Of a stretch of DNA of 64,000 nt, positions 57,972 to 64,000 are shown piece by piece. The stretch's first letter is position 1; each line of letters begins with the position of its first letter. A model generated the notes under the pieces. It ran no database searches and had not been told where the DNA came from. It was given only the letters and a program-made list of their open reading frames with translations. Made by a program: the position numbers and the translations under genes. Source of the stretch: Frigoribacterium faeni (GTDB lineage Bacteria; Actinomycetota; Actinomycetes; Actinomycetales; Microbacteriaceae); NCBI RefSeq assembly GCF_007988805.1, contig NZ_BJUV01000012.1, positions 34,541 to 98,540 of the forward strand, given 5' to 3'.

Positions 57972-58720
57972 TACTGCAGGTAGCCGTCTTCGGCCGCGCG
58001 CCGGATCAGCTCCGACTTCTTGCTGGCCGGCCGGTTCGCCTTCGCGTACTTCTCGCGCACCCGGCGCAGGTACGTCTTGGCCGTCTCGTACTGCACGTTC
58101 ATCTGCTGGGCGACCTCGTTGGTGCTGAAACCCGACACGTACAGGCGGAACGCCTCGGACTCGCCGGCGCTCAGCTTCGGACGGCTCTGATTCGTCGCCC
58201 CCACCGGCAGCGGACGCCAGTCGCGCTGCGGCGACGAGTCGCGGGCGACGCCCATCACCTGTCGGGCGGCGTCCATCACCTCGCGCATCGGCAGCGCCTT
58301 CGACAGGAACGCCGACGCCCCGGCCTCGAGCGCGCGCTCGCGCGACTCGCGGGTGTCGAGGCTCGAGAGGACGATGACCTTCGCCCCCGCCGCCCGGCAG
58401 GTCCGCACGCGGGCCTCGATCGAGACGGGCTCCTTCAGCTGGAAGTCGAGGAACACCAGGTCGGTCGGGAAGTTGTCGCTGTGGACGAGCTGCAGCCAGG
58501 TGTGCGCGGTGAGCACGAGGTCGAAGTCGAAGGCGTTCACGTTGATCCAGCTCGAGAGGCTGTCGAGCAGGACCTCGTGGTCGTCGAGGATCGCCAGACG
58601 CACCCGGCGCGTCGCGGGGTTCTCACCGGTGGGTCCGACGGTGCTCCACGACGGGGCCGCTGCGGGCCGGGAGAAGCCCGGACGGAGGGACGAGCGGTCG
58701 CTCGGCTCAGTGCTGGTCAT
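57971..58720 (-). CDS. LuxR/NarL-family response regulator
   Basis: A 249-residue regulator. About 38 disordered residues come first. The receiver has LAILDDHEVL, the phospho-acceptor Asp92 in VFLDFQLKEP and the conserved Lys in FLSKALP. The C-terminal HTH reads LSAGESEAFRLYVSGFSTNE and continues to a recognition helix rich in Tyr and Arg. The ATG lies inside the upstream pseudokinase gene (14-base overlap), with a TAAGGT -10 box 6 bases before it, so it may also be made from a leaderless internal transcript. Confidence 0.92.
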   Translation of the reverse strand: MTSTEPSDRSSLRPGFSRPAAAPSWSTVGPTGENPATRRVRLAILDDHEVLLDSLSSWINVNAFDFDLVLTAHTWLQLVHSDNFPTDLVFLDFQLKEPVSIEARVRTCRAAGAKVIVLSSLDTRESRERALEAGASAFLSKALPMREVMDAARQVMGVARDSSPQRDWRPLPVGATNQSRPKLSAGESEAFRLYVSGFSTNEVAQQMNVQYETAKTYLRRVREKYAKANRPASKKSELIRRAAEDGYLQ

Positions 58721-59849
58721 AAGAAAACCTTAGTGTGAGGAGAGACAGGCTCGGGTCGACGTGCAGGTCGTCGAACACCACCCGCAACACGGCGAAATAG
58801 GGCGTCAGGCGATGACGCACGACGAGGTCGGAGGCGGTGGTGGCGACGGTGATCCGGGCGTGGACCCGCGCCTCCTCGGCTCGGAGCACGACGCTGACGT
58901 CGTCCGCCGCGACCACGCCGGTGTCGGCGAAGGCCACGAGCAGCGCCCGCAGCGCGGTGCGGTGCTCGGTCGTCATCTCGCCGGCCACGTGACCTGGGTC
59001 GGCGACGACGCCGCGGACCCCGGCCGACGACGTCGAGAGGAGCTGCTCGAGCCAGGTCCGATCCGCCTCGGCCACCATGGTTCCGCGCAGCGTGTCGGAG
59101 ATCGCCCGTGCCCGGCGGCTGTCGTCGGCGGTGACCACCCCGGCCTCGACCAGGCCGCTGAAGAACGGCACGACGTCGCGGTTGAGGATCGTCACCCGGT
59201 CCTGCTGAACCGAGCGGGCGATCCGGGCACGCAAGTCGTCGGTGCCGGCCCGTCGATACGAGGAGGCGCGCTCGATCCATCCCTCGACCAGCGTGACGAA
59301 GGCGGCCGAGAACGCCGCCCCCGCGAACGCCAGGGCGATCACGGGGGTCATGGCGACGACGACGAAGACCACGCCCGGCACGTCGGTGACGAACGTCGGC
59401 ACCTCGAACACGACCACGACGCCGACGGCGACCGCCGTGACGATCCCGGCCACCGCGATCTCCCGACCGGGCCGGTACGGCGCGAGCCCGAGCAGCAGCA
59501 CGCCGGCCGAGAGGGACAGCCAGTCGTCGCGCACCAGCCCGTTCTGGCCGGCCGTCGACAGGGCCGACAGCACGGCCGTGACCACGAGCAGGACGACCAG
59601 GACGACGACGGACCGCCGGCCGAAGGGCGCGCGCGCGGGGTGGGCCGCTGTGACGAGCACGGCGCCGGCGGCCACGAGGGCGGCCAGCGACAGCCCCGCG
59701 AGGGGCCACGAGACGAGGTCGGAACGGGTCACCAGGGTCATGACGACGGCGTAGACCACCGACGCCACGGCCGCGAGCAGCGTGATCGGCCCCGCGCTCA
59801 GCGCGCCGAGAGGGTCGATCTGCTGCGGGCTGCGTTCGCGGCGCCTCAC
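58707..59849 (-). CDS. Degenerate histidine kinase (membrane pseudokinase)
   Basis: A 380-residue membrane protein. Six or seven helices (GALSAGPITLLAAVASVVYA through VVFVVVAMTPVIALAFAGA) are followed by a cytoplasmic region laid out like a HisKA_3 kinase. Where the neighbouring kinase has the phospho-accepting LLHDTVLNHL, this one has ILNRDVVPFF, and neither an N box nor a G box (DDGVGF) can be found in the C-terminal part. It should therefore not autophosphorylate. The GTG start overlaps the active kinase's stop (GTGA). A role as sensor partner or inhibitor of that kinase is inference. Confidence 0.75.
   Translation of the reverse strand: MRRRERSPQQIDPLGALSAGPITLLAAVASVVYAVVMTLVTRSDLVSWPLAGLSLAALVAAGAVLVTAAHPARAPFGRRSVVVLVVLLVVTAVLSALSTAGQNGLVRDDWLSLSAGVLLLGLAPYRPGREIAVAGIVTAVAVGVVVVFEVPTFVTDVPGVVFVVVAMTPVIALAFAGAAFSAAFVTLVEGWIERASSYRRAGTDDLRARIARSVQQDRVTILNRDVVPFFSGLVEAGVVTADDSRRARAISDTLRGTMVAEADRTWLEQLLSTSSAGVRGVVADPGHVAGEMTTEHRTALRALLVAFADTGVVAADDVSVVLRAEEARVHARITVATTASDLVVRHRLTPYFAVLRVVFDDLHVDPSLSLLTLRFSYDQH
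58727..58732 (-). promoter_or_regulatory. Internal -10 box for the response regulator
   Basis: TAAGGT on the minus strand is 6 bases before the regulator's ATG and lies within pseudokinase coding sequence. Confidence 0.45.
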
Positions 59850-61075
59850 GCCGCGCCACCGGACAGAGCGTGGTCGGTCTCTCCCGTGGACGCCCGCGGC
59901 GACTCGACGGGCACCCGGATCACGACGCTGGTCCCGCTGCCGACCGACGACCAGATCTGGACCGAGCCCCCGACGCGCTCCATCCGGGCTCGCACCGAGT
60001 TCTTCAGGCCCAGACGATCCGCCCCCGTCGAGGACACGTCGAATCCGACGCCGTCGTCGATGACCATGACCGACAGGTCGTCGCCGTCGGCGTAGACCAC
60101 GACCTCGGCACGCGAGGTCCCGCTGTGCTTCTCGACGTTGACCAGGCACTGGCCCACCGCGAGCCCGAGAGCCGACGCCGACGTGGAGCTCAGCCTCGAC
60201 ACCGCCCCGATGTCACCGGTGACACCGACCTCGAGCCCGCCCTCGCGGGCGCTCTCGACGGCCTGAGCGAGCTCGCTGCGGTGCCAGTCGCGGGTCGTGC
60301 CCACGGGGGCGCTCGCGTCGAGCCATTCCCGTCCGACGAGGGTCTCGAGGTCGGACGCCATCGACCGGGCGACGCGGGGGTCGATCGGGCCGGGAGCGCT
60401 CGTGGCGATCGCGGCGAGGTGGTTCAGCACCGTGTCGTGGAGCAGCGCGGCGGCCTGCTGCTCGATGTCGTGGCGCATCCCCTGCATCTGCTGGTCGAGG
60501 GCGGCCCGGTGCAGACTCGGCTGCGCCCGTCGCGCCCGGTCGCGCGCGACGATCCCCCAGCCGACCGTGACGACGACGAGGGCCAGGGCGAGGGCCGCCG
60601 TGACGTCGAAGCGGGAGGACTGCCCGGTCTGCCAGGTGGCGAGCTGGGTCGCGACCTCGCCCAGGACGAACCCGCACACCGCCCAGACGAGGCTCCGCCG
60701 AGGCCGCCGCCCGCTGCCGCCGACCATGATCAGGGCGATCTTCGGCAGCGTCAGGGAGAACGCGTCGGAGGTCTGGACGACGGCCACCTGGGCGAAGAGC
60801 GTCACGGCGTACAGGTAGAGGCAGGCGGAGCCGATCAGCAGATACGCGGCGATCGCCGTGGGCGTGCGCTTCTTCTCGACCACGACGAGCAGCACGATCA
60901 TGACGGCGAGGGCGATCATCGCGGGCCAGAGGATGAGCCCGCGCACCACGATCTGGTTGACGACGAGCACCAGGGCGGCGCTGGCGAGCAGGACGCAGGC
61001 GAGCACATGGCATGCGCGGGCGATGGCACGGCCCGTGCTCTGCGGAGCGAGGTGAGCCGGGAGGCCGAGCAGCAT
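59846..61075 (-). CDS. Sensor histidine kinase (HisKA_3/NarX-like)
   Basis: A 409-residue kinase. Several helices occupy residues 20-175. The phosphorylated His213 is in LLHDTVLNHLAAIA; the ATPase has the N box CLVNVEKHS, the G box IDDGVGFD and GLKNSVRARMERVGG. AAGGAGG lies just before the ATG. It is the first gene of the kinase-pseudokinase-regulator-tdk operon. The input signal is unknown; there is no extracellular domain of note, so it may sense within the membrane. Confidence 0.92.
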   Translation of the reverse strand: MLLGLPAHLAPQSTGRAIARACHVLACVLLASAALVLVVNQIVVRGLILWPAMIALAVMIVLLVVVEKKRTPTAIAAYLLIGSACLYLYAVTLFAQVAVVQTSDAFSLTLPKIALIMVGGSGRRPRRSLVWAVCGFVLGEVATQLATWQTGQSSRFDVTAALALALVVVTVGWGIVARDRARRAQPSLHRAALDQQMQGMRHDIEQQAAALLHDTVLNHLAAIATSAPGPIDPRVARSMASDLETLVGREWLDASAPVGTTRDWHRSELAQAVESAREGGLEVGVTGDIGAVSRLSSTSASALGLAVGQCLVNVEKHSGTSRAEVVVYADGDDLSVMVIDDGVGFDVSSTGADRLGLKNSVRARMERVGGSVQIWSSVGSGTSVVIRVPVESPRASTGETDHALSGGAA

Positions 61076-61148
61076 GCGGCCTCCTTGATCGTCGACGGCT
61101 GACAGAAGAAGTATGCCGGAACATGGATCGTCGGTGTACCCCGTTATC

Positions 61149-61164
61149 AGGGGTCACGACCCCT
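61149..61164. promoter_or_regulatory. Palindrome between splB-like gene and sensor kinase
   Basis: AGGGGTCACGACCCCT has two perfect 7-bp arms around AC. It lies 49 bases past the radical SAM gene's stop and 74 bases before the kinase start, so it could be an operator or a short terminator hairpin. Confidence 0.35.
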
Positions 61165-61212
61165 CTGGAGGGCGTCCACGGGTGTTTTTGTGCCCCGCCT
61201 GGTGGGCCCGGG

Positions 61213-62328
61213 TCAGAAGAGCCGAGGATGCGCGGCGCGAGCCCCGCCCGGGAGTTCTGCTGCGATCAGGGCCCGGGTCGTCGCCGGGGCGGGCGCCAGG
61301 CCCGGGCCCGCGGCGCGCAGCCCGAGCTCGTCGTGGACGCGCGACCGCATCGAGCCCGTCGACGGATCGGCTCGCCCCCGGTCGAGGCCGTACTCGGCCA
61401 GCAGCGGGCGCATCCGCGCCGCGAGCCACTTGCGGTACCCCGTCGGAGCGTAGGTGCCCCGCGCGTACAGGTCGCTGTACCGGGAGACGACCTCGGGATG
61501 CTCGCGTTCGAGCCAGGCGAAGAACCACTCCTTGACCCCCGGCTTGAGGTGGAGGGCGCTGTACATGACGCTCGACGCCCCCGAGTCGCGGATGGCCGCC
61601 AGGGCGGTGCGCAGGTGCTCGACCCCGTCGGTGAGGTGCGGCAGCACCGGCATCATGAAGACGGAGACGTCGAGACCGCTGTCTCGGGCGGCGCGCACGG
61701 TCGCGAGACGCGCGGCCGTGGTCGGGGTGCCCGGCTCGAGCGACTGCTGGAGGTCGTCGTCGTAGATCGCGATCGACATGGCGATGTCCACCGGGACGTG
61801 CTCGGCGGCCTCGGCCAGCAACGGGAGGTCCCGCCGCAGCAGGGTGCCCTTCGTGAGGATGCTGAGCGGCGTGCCCGACTCGGCGAGAGCGGCGATGATG
61901 CCGGGCATCAGGCGGTAGCGCCCCTCGGCCCGTTGGTAGGGGTCGGTGTTGGTGCCCAGGGCGACGGGTGCGTGCTGCCAGGACGGACGCGCCAGCTCGC
62001 GTGCCAGCACCTCGGCGACGTTCACCTTGACCACGATCTGCCGGTCGAAGTCGTCTCCGCCGTCGAGGTCGAGGTACTCGTGCGTCGGACGTGCGAAGCA
62101 GTAGACGCAGGCGTGGCTGCACCCGCGATAGGGATTGATCGTCCACCCGAAGGGCAGGGCCGAGTCGCCGCCCGGCACGCGGTTCAGCGCGCTCTTCGCC
62201 AGGATCTCGTGGAAGGTGACGCCGGCGAACTCGGGAGTGCTCACTGACTTCACCAGCGACGAGAGCCGGGCGAGAGCCGGCAACGCGGCGTCGTTCGCGA
62301 CCGCAACGTCCTGCCCGCTCCACCTCAT
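61213..62328 (-). CDS. splB: Rv2578c/SplB-family radical SAM protein
   Basis: A 371-residue radical SAM protein. The 4Fe-4S cysteines are Cys70, Cys74 and Cys77 in YRGCSHACVYCFARPTHEY; LGTNTDPYQRAEGRYRLMPG follows. The start RWSGQDVAV matches the mycobacterial family, whose first residues are also MRW.GQ, so the ATG at 62328 is preferred over one at 62346 that falls inside the SOS box. Family members are related to spore photoproduct lyase and are annotated as putative DNA repair enzymes; the substrate is not known. The M. tuberculosis homologue is listed among LexA-controlled genes. Confidence 0.9.
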   Translation of the reverse strand: MRWSGQDVAVANDAALPALARLSSLVKSVSTPEFAGVTFHEILAKSALNRVPGGDSALPFGWTINPYRGCSHACVYCFARPTHEYLDLDGGDDFDRQIVVKVNVAEVLARELARPSWQHAPVALGTNTDPYQRAEGRYRLMPGIIAALAESGTPLSILTKGTLLRRDLPLLAEAAEHVPVDIAMSIAIYDDDLQQSLEPGTPTTAARLATVRAARDSGLDVSVFMMPVLPHLTDGVEHLRTALAAIRDSGASSVMYSALHLKPGVKEWFFAWLEREHPEVVSRYSDLYARGTYAPTGYRKWLAARMRPLLAEYGLDRGRADPSTGSMRSRVHDELGLRAAGPGLAPAPATTRALIAAELPGGARAAHPRLF

Positions 62329-62335
62329 ACGCTCA

Positions 62336-62353
62336 TTCGAACACATGTTCGAA
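62336..62353. promoter_or_regulatory. SOS (LexA) box
   Basis: TTCGAACACATGTTCGAA is an inverted repeat with two perfect 7-base arms around ACAT. It contains CGAAC-N4-GTTCG, the LexA consensus of Gram-positive bacteria and actinobacteria. It lies 7 bases before the ATG of the radical SAM gene, where a bound repressor would block a start site. Confidence 0.85.
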
Positions 62354-62382
62354 CGAGAGTCAATCGCCGAGGATGGCGACCG

Positions 62383-63861
62383 TCACGCCTGGATGCGCAG
62401 CGCCTCCGCGGTGGACCCCAGAGTGGCGGCGGCCCGGGCCTCGTCGGTGGCGAGCTGCTCGCCGTAGGTCGGGATCATGCGCCGGAGCGTCGGCTGCCAT
62501 CCCTCGATGCGCGACGGGAAGCAGCGCTGGAGCACGTCGAGCATGATGGGCACGGCGGTCGAGGCTCCCGGCGAGGCACCCAGCAGACCGGCGATCGTCC
62601 CGTCGGCGGCGGCCACGACCTCGGTACCGAACTGCAGCACCCCGCCCTTCTTCGGGTCCTTCTTGATGACCTGCACGCGCTGCCCCGCGGTGATGCGGTA
62701 CCAGTCCTTCGGGTCGGCGTCGGGCACGAACTCGCGCAGCGCCTCGAACTTGGTGCTCTTGCTCGCGAGGAGCTGGCCCACGAGGTACTTGACCAGCGAC
62801 AGGTTCGCGACCCCGGCCCGGATCATCGGGTAGAGGTTGTGCGGCCGGATCGACGCGAAGAGGTCGAACCATGAACCGCTCTTGAGGAACTTGGGACTGA
62901 ACCCGGCGTAGGGCCCGAACATCAGGCTCGCCTGCCCGTCGACGACGCGGGTGTCGAGGTGAGGCACCGACATCGGCGGCGACCCGACGGCCGCCTTGCC
63001 GTAGACCTTGGCCTGGTGCCGGGCGACGACGGCGGGGTCGTCGGTGCGGAGGAACTCCCCGCTGACCGGGAAGCCGCCGAAGCCCTCGATCTCCCGGATG
63101 CCGGACTTCTGCAGCAGGTGCAGGGCTCCCCCGCCGGCGCCGACGAAGACGAATCGGGCGTCGATCGTCCGGGCCGTGCCGCCCGTGGGCCGCACGGCGA
63201 TCCGCCAGCCGCCGTCGGGACGCCGCGTCAGATCGGTGACCCGGTGTCCGAGCTCGAGGACGGCGCCCTTGGACTGCAGATCGGTCATGAGGAGGCGCGT
63301 GAGGCTCCCGAAGTCGACGTCCGTCCCCGCGGCGATGCGGGTCGCGGCGATCGGCTGCCCGAGCGCGCGACCCGCCGTGAGCAGCGGCGCCCACTCGGCG
63401 ATCCGTTCGCGGTCGGTGCTGAACTCGAGACCCTGGAAGAGAGGGTGGTCGCGGAGGGCCTCGTGGCGCTTGCGGAGGTACTCGACGTTCTTGTCGCCCC
63501 AGACGAAGCTCATGTGCGGGGTGGAGTTGATGAACGCGTCGGGTTCGGGCAGGGCGCCTTCGGCGACCAGGTAGGACCAGAACTGGCGGGACACCTGGAA
63601 CTGCTCGTTGACCTTGACGGCGCTGGTCGTGTCGATCATGCCGTCGGCCTTCTCGGGCGTGTAGTTCAGCTCGCACAGGGCCGAGTGGCCGGTGCCGGCG
63701 TTGTTCCAGGGGTTGCTCGACTCGAGGGCGACGTCGTCGAGGGCCTCGAGGATCTCGATGGACCAGTCGGGCTCGAGCTGCTTGATCATGGCGCCCAGGG
63801 TCGCGCTCATGACGCCCCCACCGATCAGGGCGACGTCGACGGGCTTCTTCGCATCGTTCAC
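62383..63861 (-). CDS. mqo: Malate:quinone oxidoreductase
   Basis: A 492-residue peripheral FAD enzyme passing electrons from malate directly to menaquinone, closing the TCA cycle next to the complex II encoded at 18.7 kb. The FAD motif is DVALIGGGVMSATLGAMI; NNAGTGHSALCELNYTP and INSTPHMSFVWG are family hallmarks. The GTG start is preceded by TAGACT at 7 bases, so it is likely leaderless. Confidence 0.95.
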   Translation of the reverse strand: MNDAKKPVDVALIGGGVMSATLGAMIKQLEPDWSIEILEALDDVALESSNPWNNAGTGHSALCELNYTPEKADGMIDTTSAVKVNEQFQVSRQFWSYLVAEGALPEPDAFINSTPHMSFVWGDKNVEYLRKRHEALRDHPLFQGLEFSTDRERIAEWAPLLTAGRALGQPIAATRIAAGTDVDFGSLTRLLMTDLQSKGAVLELGHRVTDLTRRPDGGWRIAVRPTGGTARTIDARFVFVGAGGGALHLLQKSGIREIEGFGGFPVSGEFLRTDDPAVVARHQAKVYGKAAVGSPPMSVPHLDTRVVDGQASLMFGPYAGFSPKFLKSGSWFDLFASIRPHNLYPMIRAGVANLSLVKYLVGQLLASKSTKFEALREFVPDADPKDWYRITAGQRVQVIKKDPKKGGVLQFGTEVVAAADGTIAGLLGASPGASTAVPIMLDVLQRCFPSRIEGWQPTLRRMIPTYGEQLATDEARAAATLGSTAEALRIQA

Positions 63862-63868
63862 GGACGCC

Positions 63869-63874
63869 AGTCTA
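63869..63874 (-). promoter_or_regulatory. -10 box of mqo (leaderless)
   Basis: TAGACT on the minus strand is 7 bases before the GTG at 63861. Confidence 0.6.
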
Positions 63875-63949
63875 GGCCCCGGGCGCCCGCCGTTCCGAGG
63901 GCGCGCGATCGGGGTCTCTCGACGTCGAGACAGAGCAGTCGGTGGCCGG

Positions 63950-64000
63950 TCAGGCCGTGGCGAGGCGGCGGGCGGCGACGATCTCGGCGATCTGGACGGC
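63950..64000 (-). CDS. C-terminal end of an unidentified gene (cut by window edge)
   Basis: The last 16 codons before a TGA read AVQIAEIVAARRLATA, an amphipathic helix with high third-position GC, consistent with the end of a protein. It ends 88 bases upstream of the mqo start on the same strand. Too little is present to name it. Confidence 0.45.
   Translation of the reverse strand, partial: AVQIAEIVAARRLATA

Noticed and set aside
59850..60149. Extended start of the pseudokinase within the kinase gene
   Set aside because: The extra 100 residues are an out-of-frame reading of the active kinase; the GTG overlapping its stop is the natural coupled start.
62329..62346. Earlier ATG for the radical SAM gene
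   Set aside because: It lies inside the SOS box, and family homology starts at the ATG at 62328 with MRW.GQ.

Overview
The window is a very GC-rich stretch of actinobacterial chromosome. The gene set (succinate dehydrogenase, malate:quinone oxidoreductase, a Tad pilus locus with a 6C RNA, an Rv2578c-type radical SAM protein, class A PBP with PASTA domains, GTG starts and many 4-base stop/start overlaps) and the protein flavour point to Microbacteriaceae, a Curtobacterium/Frigoribacterium/Clavibacter-like organism; the genus is a guess. No phage, insertion sequence, CRISPR array or rRNA operon was seen. Coding is dense, and nearly every gene is a chromosomal housekeeping or accessory metabolic gene.

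Layout. 1-2.2 kb: end of a response regulator, an RlmD/TrmA-like RNA methyltransferase and maf. 2.3-6.7 kb: acyl-CoA carboxylase alpha chain, purine nucleoside phosphorylase and a phosphohexomutase. 6.8-15.9 kb, minus strand: a nucleoside uptake and salvage block (BMP-type binding lipoprotein, ABC ATPase, two permeases, cytidine deaminase, thymidine phosphorylase, adenosine deaminase, orphan PTS IIA and IIB). It converges on the pnp/phosphomutase pair at a perfect 18-bp terminator, so uptake, deamination, phosphorolysis and pentose-phosphate handling lie together. 16.1-18.6 kb: GDP-mannose pyrophosphorylase and a probable mannosyltransferase. 18.7-22.2 kb: sdhCDAB. 22.3-24.5 kb: three poorly characterised genes that may be a type VII-secretion or immunity remnant. 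24.5-31.7 kb: PTS enzyme I, a YihY protein, then the xthA-trpS-GNAT-ribD-ribA operon.

31.9-41.2 kb: MHS transporter, ABC exporter, 3-hydroxyisobutyryl-CoA hydrolase-like enzyme, two Gfo/Idh/MocA oxidoreductases, nicotinamidase, a secreted PBP4 and an orphan small gene. 41.4-47 kb: tRNA-Thr(CGT), a TetR regulator and the coupled topA-tmk-holB replication genes. 47.1-50.6 kb: a Tad pilus locus (tadA, fused tadB/tadC, Flp-like pilin, two TadE-like genes) preceded by a clear 6C RNA. 50.7-57 kb: acetyl-CoA synthetase, RidA, a 52-residue DUF4177 protein, class A PBP and metallophosphoesterase. 57-61 kb: tRNA-Pro(CGG) followed by three 70-71-bp tandem hairpin repeats, then an operon of sensor kinase, degenerate kinase, LuxR-type response regulator and thymidine kinase. 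61.2-64 kb: an SplB/Rv2578c radical SAM protein under a perfect SOS box, malate:quinone oxidoreductase and the tail of one more gene.

Two signals run across the window. More than fifteen genes carry a TAnnnT-like -10 hexamer only 6-8 bases before the start codon and no Shine-Dalgarno sequence, so their mRNAs should be leaderless. The word GGAGGCGC / GCGCCTCC recurs about forty times, often in intergenic and terminator stems. The strongest items for follow-up are the 6C RNA, the SOS box, the tandem terminator repeats and the kinase/pseudokinase pair.
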